Below are positions 36,224 through 46,265 of a DNA stretch of 64,000 nucleotides, piece after piece; positions within the stretch are counted from its first letter, which is position 1, and each line of letters opens with the position of its first letter. Source of the stretch: Streptomyces rishiriensis (lineage in GTDB: Bacteria; Actinomycetota; Actinomycetes; Streptomycetales; Streptomycetaceae); the NCBI RefSeq assembly GCF_030815485.1, contig NZ_JAUSWV010000002.1:5146001-5210000 (forward strand), in the 5' to 3' direction. The position numbers and the translations under genes are program-made. The notes below the pieces were generated by a model. It worked only from the letters and a program-made list of their open reading frames with translations. It did not search any database and was not told the DNA's origin.

Positions 36224-36408
36224 CCGGTGGCCCACGGGTCGCTTCGCGCGGCGCACGCACGAGTGCTGCGAACGGGCCTTGAAGTCAGTGGAGTTGGTGA
36301 GACCGGCACACCTCGCGGGGGAGGGCGCGGTGGAGGGGCGACGGCTGGAATCGGGACGGTTCGCCCTGGGCAGGTGAGGGTGCGGGGGATCGTGGTAGTC
36401 ATGGAGGC

Positions 36409-38371
36409 ATGAGCAACGACGGGGGCCCCGGCGGCGCCGAAAACCGGACGGTGGGCGGGCGCTACCGGCTGCTGGAACGTATCGGCTCCGGCGGGATGGG
36501 CACCGTCTGGCGGGCCCGCGACGAGCTCATGGATCGCGAGGTCGCCGTCAAGCAGCCCCGGTTGCCCGGCGATCCCGAGGACGACTTCCACCGCCGGGCC
36601 GCCCACCGCCTCCACCGGGAGGCCAGGGCCGCCGCGCGCGTCGACCACCCCAACGCCGTCGCCATCCATGACGTGGTGGTGGAGGAGGGCACGGGAGCCG
36701 GCGTGGAGGGCGGACTCCCGTGGATCGTCATGGAGTTGGTCCGTGGCGAGTCCCTGCACGAGGTGCTGAAGCGCGGCCCCCTCGACCCGGCCGAGGCCGC
36801 CCGGATCGGTCTCGCCGTCCTGGGCGCCCTGCGTGCCGCGCACGCCGTCGGCATCGTCCACCGGGACGTGAAACCCGCCAACGTCCTGCTCGGACCTCCC
36901 CCACTGCCGATCCCGCCCGAGCCGGGGCAGCCCCACGGCCGGGTCGTCCTCACCGACTTCGGCATCGCCCACATCCAGGGCGAGGAATCCCTCACCGTCA
37001 GCGGCGAGTTCGTCGGCTCGCTGGAGTTCGTCGCGCCCGAGCGGATGTCCGGACGCGGCGGGGGTCCGGCGTCCGACCTCTGGTCCCTGGGCGTCCTGCT
37101 GTACGCGGCCGTCGAGGGCTGGTCCCCGTTCCGCCGGACGACGGTGGAGTCCACGCTCGCCGCGATCATCGCCGCGGACCCCCCGGAGCCGAAACAGGCC
37201 GGCCCCCTCGGCCCCCTCGTCGTACGGCTCCTGGTCCGCGACCCGGTTCAGCGGCCCGGCCCGGCGGAGGTCGCCGAGATACTCGCCGCGGTCACCGGGG
37301 GCCGACCCCTGCCGGCCCCCGCCGGGAAAACCCGGGAAGCCCGGGACGGGGGAAGCGGCGAACGTGGTGAAGACGGAGAAGACGGAGAAGACGGAGAAGA
37401 CGGGGGAGACGGGGGAGACGGGGGCGGAGGGGAAGGCGGAGGAAGAGGAGGAGAAGGCGGGCGAAGTGACGAAGGCGGAGCAGGGAGAGGAGAGGGCGGG
37501 CGAAGAGGTGGAGGCCGGTGAGGTCGAGCCTCAGGACGCGCTGGTCTTACGGGAGTTCGGCGAGGACGCGGGAACGGTGCGGGTGAGGACGGCCCGGCCG
37601 GACGCGGGAAGGGTGCGCGTCGGCGTGGCCCCGCCGGAAGCGGCGCAATCGAGCGTGCCGCTGCCGGTCAACGACGCCCCCGGACCACGGCTGCCCCACC
37701 CGGCGTCGGCCACCGGGCCCGGACCGGCCCGCGCGGGCCGCCTCCGGCGGTCGTCGACGCGTCGCTCGCTGACCCTGGCCGTGCTCGCCGGGCTGCTCTG
37801 CGGCGGCGCCTGGTGGGGGAGCGACCGGCTCGGCGGGACCGACAGCGGAGCGGCGGAGCGGCCGGTGACCTACTCCGGCTCGGCGTCGACGACTCCGTCC
37901 GCCTCCGCCGTCGCGGGCACGCGGTGGGTCGCTCACCGCGAGGCCGGGCTGGACGCCGTGCTGTCCCTTCCGAGCGGGTACCGGCAGTCGGCCCGGCAGG
38001 ACGGCGCGGATCAGGAACCGCGGCTGGTGGTCTACTCGGCGGGCCCGGTCGACGTACGCCTCACCCTGTGGGACAAGGCGCCCGCCGCCCCGATGGCCAG
38101 AGCGGCCCAGACGCACGACACCTGGAACGGCTACGCCCCGGACGCGCGCACCCAGACCACCCGCACCACCTTCCACGGCGCCGAGGCCGCCCTCGCCGAC
38201 ACCACCTACGCCCTGGACGACGCCCCGACCCGTGTCATGGAACTGTTCGTCCTCACCGCCGACGCCCGCATGTACGAGCTGCGCGTCGTCATGCCCAAGG
38301 GGACCCCGGAGGAGAAGCAGGGCACGGCGGTGTTCAAGGCGGCGCGGGACCGCCTGGAAATCGGTAAATGA
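36409..38371 (+). CDS. Membrane Ser/Thr protein kinase (cluster member 6), interrupted by a +1 frameshift
   Basis: The kinase domain is read from ATG 36409: GSGGMG (26-31), Lys48, HRDVKPAN (151-158), DFG (183-185), GSLEFVAPE. Read straight on, this frame ends at 37521 in a Gly/Glu/Asp-rich tail. The expected linker, transmembrane helix (RSLTLAVLAGLLCGGAWW) and ectodomain (LDAVLSLPSGYRQSARQDG) continue in the +1 frame to the TGA at 38369-38371. Third-position GC shows that the coding frame changes at about 37327-37330, an AAAA run in GGGAAAACCC. One extra A explains everything and would give 653 residues. The downstream half carries a TTA codon (37547-37549). It could be a pseudogene, phase variation, recoding or sequencing error. 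Confidence 0.82.
37360..37460 (+). repeat. Low-complexity GA-rich repeat in the linker of kinase 6
   Basis: Four copies of a 9-bp GAAGACGGA-type unit are followed by GGGGGAGAC units and three G5 runs (37402-37406, 37411-37415, 37420-37424). In the codon-biased frame it encodes a Lys-Thr-Glu/Gly-Glu-Thr-rich linker. Length change by 9 bp would keep the frame. Confidence 0.8.
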
Positions 38372-38493
38372 CCGGGCACAACGTCCTGATCAGCAGGTTT
38401 GTTGCCAGTGAACGCTGGCGTCATGTGTGCGGTCGGTGAAACGGTATTACCGGCGGGTACCCAAAGTCCTCCCCACGTCATACCCTGCGCCTC

Positions 38494-40137
38494 ATGACGG
38501 ACTCGCAGGCCCCGGAAAAGACCGGCACCGAGCTCAGTGGGAAGACCACGACCGGTACCAACCCTCTCGCCCCCGCTCCCAAGGGCGTCCGTACCGCCGC
38601 GGACGTGGTCACACCCGAGCTGATAGCCCAGCTCACCAAGGGGGTGACCGGCTCCGGCCGTACCGCCAACCACACGCCCTTCACCGGTGGGAAGCTGGCC
38701 GACCTGCCCGAGTCCACGCCTGACGACGTGCTGAAGGCCTTCGAGGCGGCCCGCGAGGCGCAGGCGGTCTGGGAGCGGACGCCGGTGCGGGAACGCGCCG
38801 CCGTCCTGCTCCGCTTCCACGACCTCGTGCTGGAGCGCCAGGCCGAGGTGCTCGACCTCATCCAGCTGGAGACCGGCAAGGCGCGACTGCACGCCCACGA
38901 AGAGGTGCAGGCGGTGGCCGTCGCCGCCCGGCACTACGGCCGCAAGGCCCCGTCGTACCTCCGCCCCAAGCGGCACGCGGGCGCCATGCCGACGCTGACG
39001 AAGGTCACCGAACTGCGCCACCCGCGCGGGGTCGTCGGCCAGATCGCCCCCTGGAACTACCCGCTGGAGCTGTCGGTCGGCGACGCGCTCCCGGCGTTCG
39101 TCGCGGGCAACGCGGTCGTGATGAAGCCCGACACGGAGACCTGCCTGACCGCCCTGTGGGCCCGTGACCTGCTCGTCGAGGCGGGACTGCCCGCCGAGGT
39201 CTTCCAGGTCGTCCTCGGCGAGGGGCCCGTCGTCGGCCCGGAGGTCGTCCGGCACGCCGACTACGTCTCCTTCACCGGCTCCACCCGCACCGGCCGAGAG
39301 GTCGCCCAGGGCGCCGCCGCCCGTCTCGTCGGCGTCTCCCTCGAACTCGGCGGCAAGAACGCCATGCTGGTCCTCGAGGACGCCGACATCGAGAAGGCCG
39401 CGGCGGGCGCCGTCCGCGCCTGCTTCTCCTCGGCGGGCCAGCTCTGCATCTCCATCGAGCGGCTGTACGTCCACGAGTCGATCGCGGACGCCTTCGTCGA
39501 GCGCTTCGCCGCCCGCACCAAGGCCATGCGCCTGGGCACTTCACTGGCCTACGGCGCCGACATGGGCTCCCTGGTGGGCGAACGCCAGCTGGAGACGGTG
39601 ACCCGGCACGTGGAGGAGGCCGTCGCCAAGGGCGCCAAGGTCGTCGCAGGCGGGGTCGCCCGCCCGGACATCGGCCCCTACTTCTTCGAGCCGACGATCC
39701 TCGACGGCGTGACGGAACCCATGTCCGTCTGCACCGAGGAGACCTTCGGCCCGGTCGTCTCGATCTACCGCTTCAAGACCGAGGACGAGGCCGTCGAGCT
39801 CGCCAACTCCACGCCGTACGGCCTGAACTCCTCGGTCTGGACGAAGGACGGCCGCCGCGGCCGGGACGTCGCCGCCCGGGTGCGGGCCGGCACCGTGAAC
39901 GTCAACGAGGGCTACGCCTCCGCCTACGGCAGCGTCCAGTCCCCCATGGGCGGCATGAAGGACTCCGGGCTCGGCCGCCGCCACGGCTCCGAGGGCATCC
40001 TCAAGTACACCGAGGCCCAGACGGTGGCCCAGCAGCGCCTCCTGCCGATGGCTCCGGCACTGGGCATGGACGACGAGAAGTACGCGGAGTTCATGAGCCG
40101 GAGCCTGAAGCTCATGAAGGCGTTCCGCTTCCGCTAG
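38494..40137 (+). CDS. Succinate-semialdehyde dehydrogenase (NADP+) family aldehyde dehydrogenase
   Basis: 547 residues from ATG 38494. It has a long N-terminal extension (about 45 residues) typical of actinobacterial GabD2-type enzymes, then the ALDH core: IAPWNYPLELSVGDALPAF, SFTGSTRTGREVA, the Glu in LELGGKN, the catalytic Cys in SSAGQLCISIERLYV, and TEETFGPVVSIYRF. It oxidises succinic semialdehyde to succinate (GABA catabolism or TCA bypass). The next gene, a GMC oxidoreductase, is 76 nt downstream and may be cotranscribed. Confidence 0.9.
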   Translation: MTDSQAPEKTGTELSGKTTTGTNPLAPAPKGVRTAADVVTPELIAQLTKGVTGSGRTANHTPFTGGKLADLPESTPDDVLKAFEAAREAQAVWERTPVRERAAVLLRFHDLVLERQAEVLDLIQLETGKARLHAHEEVQAVAVAARHYGRKAPSYLRPKRHAGAMPTLTKVTELRHPRGVVGQIAPWNYPLELSVGDALPAFVAGNAVVMKPDTETCLTALWARDLLVEAGLPAEVFQVVLGEGPVVGPEVVRHADYVSFTGSTRTGREVAQGAAARLVGVSLELGGKNAMLVLEDADIEKAAAGAVRACFSSAGQLCISIERLYVHESIADAFVERFAARTKAMRLGTSLAYGADMGSLVGERQLETVTRHVEEAVAKGAKVVAGGVARPDIGPYFFEPTILDGVTEPMSVCTEETFGPVVSIYRFKTEDEAVELANSTPYGLNSSVWTKDGRRGRDVAARVRAGTVNVNEGYASAYGSVQSPMGGMKDSGLGRRHGSEGILKYTEAQTVAQQRLLPMAPALGMDDEKYAEFMSRSLKLMKAFRFR

Positions 40138-40213
40138 GAGCCCCCGCCGCCGCCCTACGGTCCCCCGCCCCACCAGTACGCCCCGCCCCACCCGTTCTCA
40201 ACGAGGAGAGCAT

Positions 40214-41993
40214 GTGTCCCAGGACGCTTACGACTACGACGTCCTCGTCGTCGGCTCCGGCTTCGGCGGTTCGGTGACCGCCCTGCGCCTGACGGAGAAG
40301 GGCTACCGGGTCGGCGTCCTGGAGGCGGGGCCGCCGTTTCACCCGGGAATCGCTGCCCAGGAACTCCTGGGACCTGAAGAACTACCTCTGGGCGCCCAGG
40401 CTCGGCATGTACGGCATCCAGCGGATCCATCTGCTGGGCAACGTCATGGTGCTGGCCGGCGCGGGCGTGGGCGGCGGTTCCCTCAACTACGCCAACACCC
40501 TCTACATACCGCCCAAGCCCTTCTTCGACGACCCCCAGTGGCGTGACATCACCGACTGGCAGGAGGAGCTGAAGCCGTACTACGACCAGGCGCGGCGCAT
40601 GCTGGGCGTACGGCTCAACCCGACGACGACCCCCTCCGACGTGCATCTGAAGGCGGCGGCGGAGCGGATGGGCGTCGGCGACACCTTCCACATGGCCCCC
40701 GTCGGCGTGTTCTTCGGCGACGGCGAGGACGCCGACGGGACGGCGAAGGCCGGGCCGGGGGAACAGGTCGCCGATCCCTACTTCGGAGGCGTCGGCCCGA
40801 CCCGCAAGGCCTGCACCGAGTGCGGCGAGTGCATGACCGGCTGCCGGCACGGCGCGAAGAACACCCTGAACGAGAACTATCTCCACCTCGCCGAGAAGGC
40901 GGGCGCGGTCGTGCACCCGTTGACGACGGTCGTGTCCGTCACGGACGACTCGCAGGGCGGCTACGCGGTCGCCACGCTCCCCACCGACGGCCGCCGCAAG
41001 GCGAAGGGCAGGGTCTTCAAGGCCCGCCGAGTAGTGCTCGCCGCGGGCACCTACGGCACCCAGACGCTGCTGCACCGCATGAAGGCGGACGGCCAACTCC
41101 CTTACCTGTCAGACCGGTTGGGCGAGCTGACCCGCACCAACTCGGAGGCGCTGGTCGGCGCGCAGACCGACGACCGCCGCTATCGCAAGGTGACGGGCGC
41201 GGCGAAGGTGGACTTCACCCGCGGAGTCGCCATCACCTCCTCCGTCCACCCGGACGACAGCACCCACATCGAGCCGGTCCGCTACGGCAAGGGCTCCAAC
41301 TCGATGGGCGGCCTGTCGATCCTGCAGGTGCCGTACGCGGAGGGCTCGTCGAGGGTCGCCGGGTGGCTGGCGAACGCGGCCCGCCACCCGCTGCTCGTCC
41401 TGCGCTCGCTCTCCAACCGGCGCTGGTCGGAGCGGACCATCATCGGCCTGGTGATGCAGTCCCTGGACAACTCGCTGACGACGTACCTGAAACCGGACGG
41501 CGTCGGCAAGGGCCTGCTCACCGCCCGCCAGGGCCACGGCGCCCCCAACCCCAAGCAGATCAGGGCCGCCTCCGAGGCCGCCTCCGCGATCGCCGCCGAC
41601 ATCAACGGCTTCGCCGGATCCAACGTGGGCGAGCTGATGGGCACGCCGCTCACCGCGCACTTCCTCGGCGGCTGCCCGATCGGCGACTCGCGCCGGACGG
41701 GGGTCATCGACCCGTACCACCGCCTCTACGGCCACCCCGGCATCTCGGTCGTCGACGGCGCCGCGGTCTCGGCCAACCTGGGCGTGAACCCGTCGCTCAC
41801 CATCACGGCCCAGGCCGAGCGCGCGATGTCGTACTGGCCGAACAAGGGTGAGACGGACCCGCGTCCGGCGCAGGGCAGGGCGTACGAGCGGCTGAAGCCG
41901 GTGGAGCCGGTCAGCCCGGTGGTGCCCGCCGAGGCGTTCGGAGCGCTCCGCCTGCCGTTCCTGGGCATGCCGGCCGTCCCGCCCAAGCGGTAG
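40214..41993 (+). pseudogene. GMC family FAD-dependent oxidoreductase (cholesterol oxidase-like), frameshifted
   Basis: From GTG 40214 (GAGGAGAG upstream) the frame encodes YDYDVLVVGSGFGGSVTALRL, the FAD motif, to LEAG, then leaves the family sequence. The family sequence continues in the +1 frame as GRRFTRESLPRNSWDLKNYL through GGGSLNYANTLYIPPKPFFDD to the stop at 41991-41993. The break lies in the GGGG run at 40327-40330: one G fewer gives an intact 592-residue protein. GMC motifs include CTECGECMTGCRHGAKNTLN and HFLGGCPIGDSRRTGVIDPYHRLYG. Substrate is probably a sterol-like or other alcohol. Either a recent pseudogene or a sequencing error. Confidence 0.85.
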
Positions 41994-42073
41994 CCGATCC
42001 GGCCCGGCGAAAGCGGTCGGCGATCCGCCCAGGCCAAAGCAGAAGGCGATCCGCCCAGACGAAGGGCGAAAGG

Positions 42074-42113
42074 CGAAGGGACCTGCGCCCCCCTCCGAGC
42101 GCAGGTCCCTTCG
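42074..42113. terminator. Terminator between the GMC gene and the convergent LAxTG gene
   Basis: CGAAGGGACCTGCGC (42074-42088) pairs perfectly with GCGCAGGTCCCTTCG (42099-42113), with a 10-nt loop. It serves converging genes. Confidence 0.92.
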
Positions 42114-42129
42114 CTGGTCTCGATACGCG

Positions 42130-43155
42130 TTACGCGTGCGTGCCGACCTTGCGGCGACGGACCGCGAACACCGCGCCGACGCCGGCCACCACGGCGACTC
42201 CGCCGACGAGTCCGATCATCGGCAGCGCCGAGTTCGAACCGGTCGAGGCGAGGCTGCCGCTGATGGGCTTGGCGCTGCCCTGGGGCTTGACGCCGTCGGT
42301 CGGCTTGTCACCGTTCGGCTCGGCGTCGTCGACACCGTCCGCGGAGCTGCCGGCGGCGAGGATCTCGATGTCGTAGAGGTCACCGTTGCCGTAGCAGAGG
42401 GAGTCCTCGCCCGCGTAGACGGCCTCGCTGAAGGCGAGCGAGGAGCCCGCGGGCGCGGAGGCCTTGACCTTCAGTCGCAGGTCGAGGGTGGCGGAGGAAC
42501 CCTTCTCCAGGGAGTCGAGCAGACCCACGAAGGAACTCGTGAGGTTGGCCTGCTTGCCGTCCTCGTCCTCGTAGTAGTCCTGGAAGCTGTCGGTCCACTT
42601 GCCGTCCTCCTTGACCTGGAGCACGGCGAGGCCCTCGGACAGCCACTCGTCCGTTTCGTCGCCGTACTCCACGAAGGAGTCGATGTACACGTTCTTCAGG
42701 TCGTGGTCGGAGCCGTTCTTGACCACGAACTCGAAGTCGTGCCAGCCGGAACCGGCGACGATCTTGCTGGGCAGACCCTTGAGATGGGCGGTGAGCTTCT
42801 CGTCCAGGTTGAAGGTCTTGCAGTCCGTGTACGGGTCGAACCCGTCCTCGCTCTCGCTCGCCGACGGGCTCGTGGAGGCCTTGCCGGAGCCGGACGCCGA
42901 GGGCGACGAGCTGCCGGACGGGGAGCCGGAGGCGCTGCCGCTCTGCGAGCCGGACGCCGACGGGGACGAGGTGTCGGACTCGGAGGCGGAGGCGCTCGAG
43001 CCGGTCGACGGCGAGGCGGAGGTGTCGTCCGACGCGGACGCGCTGGCGGACGGCGAACCGCTCTCCTCCGCGAAGGCGGCGGGCGCGGCCAGCAGGGTGA
43101 GCGGCGCGATGACGGCCGTGGCGGCCACGGAGACGAGCGTGCGACGAAGCTTCAT
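42130..43155 (-). CDS. Secreted sortase-anchored surface protein (LAxTG)
   Basis: 341 residues from ATG 43155. Signal peptide about residues 1-29 (KLRRTLVSVAATAVIAPLTL ... AAFA). Residues 30-105 are Ser/Ala/Gly/Asp-rich repeats (SASASDDTSASPS, SGSASGSPSGSS). A folded domain at about 110-265 (GFDPYTDCKTFNLDEKLTAHL, WHDFEFVVKNGSDHDLKNVYI, DSLCYGNGDLYDIEILA) has two Cys that could form a disulfide. The tail is a sorting signal: LASTG, hydrophobic stretch, RRRK. LAxTG is the motif used by streptomycete class E sortases, which also anchor long chaplins. The domain is unknown; it resembles actinobacterial wall-anchored proteins of unknown function. Confidence 0.9.
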   Translation of the reverse strand: MKLRRTLVSVAATAVIAPLTLLAAPAAFAEESGSPSASASASDDTSASPSTGSSASASESDTSSPSASGSQSGSASGSPSGSSSPSASGSGKASTSPSASESEDGFDPYTDCKTFNLDEKLTAHLKGLPSKIVAGSGWHDFEFVVKNGSDHDLKNVYIDSFVEYGDETDEWLSEGLAVLQVKEDGKWTDSFQDYYEDEDGKQANLTSSFVGLLDSLEKGSSATLDLRLKVKASAPAGSSLAFSEAVYAGEDSLCYGNGDLYDIEILAAGSSADGVDDAEPNGDKPTDGVKPQGSAKPISGSLASTGSNSALPMIGLVGGVAVVAGVGAVFAVRRRKVGTHA

Positions 43156-43344
43156 GGAGACCTCGATGGATCCGGTGGGAGGCCTTCCGCATGGGGGTGT
43201 GGGTGTGGCCTTTGATTCGGTAGGTGTGACAGGCGAGCACTGGGAACAGTTGTGCGCGACTCACAGAATCTTTATATGACGCCCGTCACACCGCCAGGGC
43301 CGGATCGCCCCTCCGTGCCCGTGGGCGCTGTGTGCCCGTCGTCC

Positions 43345-43412
43345 CTGCGTGTCCCTCAGATCTGCGTGCCCCTCAGATCTGCGCGCCCTTCAGACCTGCG
43401 TGCCCCTCAGGC
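43345..43412 (+). repeat. 17-bp tandem repeat, four copies
   Basis: CTGCGTGTCCCTCAGAT, CTGCGTGCCCCTCAGAT, CTGCGCGCCCTTCAGAC and CTGCGTGCCCCTCAGGC in a row, with a decayed fifth copy. Non-coding; function unknown. Confidence 0.9.
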
Positions 43413-43445
43413 CTCCGCGCCCGTCAACTGTGGTGGCGGCATGAC

Positions 43446-43480
43446 GAAGGGCCCCGCGGGACGGATCCGCGAGGCCCTTC
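43446..43480. terminator. Strong hairpin in the gene-free region
   Basis: GAAGGGCC-C-CGCGG, 7-nt loop, CCGCG-A-GGCCCTTC, followed on the plus strand by TCTCT. It has the form of an intrinsic terminator, although no gene is seen ending nearby; possibly it ends an unrecognised small RNA on either strand. Confidence 0.7.
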
Positions 43481-43968
43481 TCTATCGTCAGCACCGGCGT
43501 CAGGGCAGCGCCGGTGCCTGGGAGCGGCGCCGGGGGGTCGCGCCGCTGGCCTGGACCTTCGCCAGGGCGGGCAACGCACGGAAGGCGGTTGCCCGGAGGG
43601 GGAGTTGAGCCTGTTCGGGGCTTTCTACGCATCGTGCTGGATGAGCGCGGCGCCCGCAACCGTTTGACCCGGACCTTGTGCATTTTTGCATTTTTCGCCG
43701 GTCGGCTCGGCCCCGGGCGTCCCCGAGGCCGGCCGTTCTCTTGGGTGACCGGGCTGCTGTCCCCTGCCGTCCGGTCACTTGTCCGGAGCGAGGTCCCACG
43801 GCGCACGGCACGATCCGTACGCCTCATCGCTCCAGCGAGCCACGCGTGGTTATTCCGGGCCCGCCCCTGGCTGGAACGGACACCGGGACCAACGAGGTCG
43901 TCCGGGAGGCGGTCACGCGCCCGTACGGGTGAGAGCGGCGTCCAAGGGGGCACAACCGGTGCCCGACC

Positions 43969-44250
43969 TCAGACGCGCCCGCGGCAGAGTTCCAGCAGCG
44001 TCATCGCCAGCGACGTGCCGGGCTTGCCGAGGGCGTCCCGGTAGTGGCCGAGGATCTCCATCTCGCGGGAGAGGTTCACGCGTCGGCCGCCCGAGGTCAT
44101 CCGCGCTTCCTGGATGACGGCGGAGACGGCCATCCGTTCCTGGATCAGGCCGATGATCCGGTCGTCGAGCGAGTCGATGCGCTCACGGGCTCCGGTGATC
44201 ATGTCGGCGGCCTCGGGGGTGCGGGCGCCGGTCACGTCGATGGTGGTCAT
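43969..44250 (-). CDS. Chorismate mutase (AroQ class)
   Basis: 93 residues from ATG 44250 (MTTIDVTGARTPEAAD). The all-helical AroQ fold is seen in ARERIDSLDDRIIGLIQERMAVSAVIQEARM, with the active-site Arg of helix 1, and RRVNLSREMEILGHYRDALG with conserved Arg and Glu residues. It converts chorismate to prephenate, the branch point to phenylalanine and tyrosine. It is a single-domain monofunctional enzyme without a regulatory domain. A 180-nt leader with a Phe/Tyr-rich reading frame and an intrinsic terminator precedes it, so control by attenuation is likely. Confidence 0.93.
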   Translation of the reverse strand: MTTIDVTGARTPEAADMITGARERIDSLDDRIIGLIQERMAVSAVIQEARMTSGGRRVNLSREMEILGHYRDALGKPGTSLAMTLLELCRGRV

Positions 44251-44296
44251 GGGGGCTCCTGTGGTGGTGACGGGTGCCCCGAGCGGCAGGACCCGG

Positions 44297-44339
44297 GAAA
44301 ACGACAGGCGCCCCGGGCCTTGTCGGCCCGGGGCGCCTG
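44297..44339 (-). terminator. Leader terminator (attenuator) upstream of chorismate mutase
   Basis: A 15-bp perfect stem (44325-44339 with 44305-44319, CAGGCGCCCCGGGCC) with a 5-nt loop, followed in the minus direction by TCGTTTTC. It lies after the leader reading frame and before the structural gene, which is the attenuator position. Confidence 0.88.
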
Positions 44340-44359
44340 GGAAGTCGCTCGTCAGTTGC

Positions 44360-44431
44360 TCAAGCAGCACGACCATGGCAGCCGGTGGGCCGGTTGCCAT
44401 AGGTAAACAGGAAGGTCGCGTGCGTGAGCAT
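44360..44431 (-). CDS. Phe/Tyr-rich leader peptide of the chorismate mutase gene
   Basis: A 23-codon frame, ATG 44431 to TGA 44362-44360, beginning MLTHATFLFTYGNRP. Codons 7-11 are TTC CTG TTT ACC TAT. TTT and TAT are very rare in streptomycete genes, so they would slow ribosomes when Phe or Tyr tRNA is poorly charged. The predicted transcript begins at the A of the ATG, so translation would be leaderless. A hairpin (44375-44400) begins right at the TAT codon and the attenuator stem follows 20 nt after the stop. This parallels pheL-type leaders; no experimental proof. Confidence 0.75.
   Translation of the reverse strand: MLTHATFLFTYGNRPTGCHGRAA
44375..44400 (-). promoter_or_regulatory. Leader hairpin overlapping the Tyr codon (possible pause or 1:2 stem)
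   Basis: In the minus direction ATGGCA-A-CCGG, loop CCCA, CCGG-C-TGCCAT: ten pairs. A ribosome stalled at the Phe-Leu-Phe-Thr-Tyr codons would mask or open this stem. A clear antiterminator pairing with the terminator arm was not found. Confidence 0.6.
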
Positions 44432-44437
44432 GCGGCC

Positions 44438-44466
44438 AGTATGCAGGGTCTCCGGGTGAGGTCCAA
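44438..44466 (-). promoter_or_regulatory. Promoter of the chorismate mutase leader
   Basis: Minus strand TTGGAC (44466-44461), 17-nt spacer, CATACT (44443-44438). The seventh base after the -10 element is the A of the leader ATG at 44431. Confidence 0.72.
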
Positions 44467-44544
44467 GGCGGTTCGCGAGGCGGCTCGCATCCTGAGACGC
44501 GGGTGGTGGGTCCGGCATCGGGACCGGTCCCACGTCCACCTCGG

Positions 44545-44550
44545 TAGAAT
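44545..44550 (+). promoter_or_regulatory. Candidate -10 element of the guaA promoter
   Basis: TAGAAT, close to the vegetative consensus, about 42 nt before guaA. No convincing -35 is seen at the usual spacing. Confidence 0.45.
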
Positions 44551-44591
44551 CGGATTACACAGAGACCCCGCCCCACCGCCGGAAGGCCCCC

Positions 44592-46172
<1,581 letters not shown>

Positions 46173-46178
46173 GCCCTT

Positions 46179-46216
46179 CCTCCGGGCCCTTTCTGGGGAC
46201 CGTTGGGGCCCGGAGG
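46179..46216 (+). terminator. Terminator of guaA
   Basis: CCTCCGGGCCC (46179-46189) pairs with GGGCCCGGAGG (46206-46216) directly after the guaA stop codon. Confidence 0.85.
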
Positions 46217-46265
46217 AGGGTCGCTCGCCGCTCGGCCCCTTGAGGCCTTCTCCCGAGGACAGGGT

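Larger units (their letters stand above)
43156..43968. other. 813-bp region between the LAxTG gene and chorismate mutase
   Basis: No gene with family resemblance was recognised. It contains the promoter side of the LAxTG gene (AT-rich ATATAAAG near 43268-43277, minus strand), a 17-bp tandem repeat (43345-43412), a strong terminator-like stem (43446-43480), and an AT-rich TGCATTTT direct repeat near 43679-43696. A 55-codon frame begins at ATG 43441 but coincides with the hairpin and has no ribosome site. Confidence 0.55.

Noticed and set aside
43441..43608. 55-codon plus-strand gene
   Set aside because: Its first codons form the terminator-like stem, there is no ribosome site and no family resemblance.
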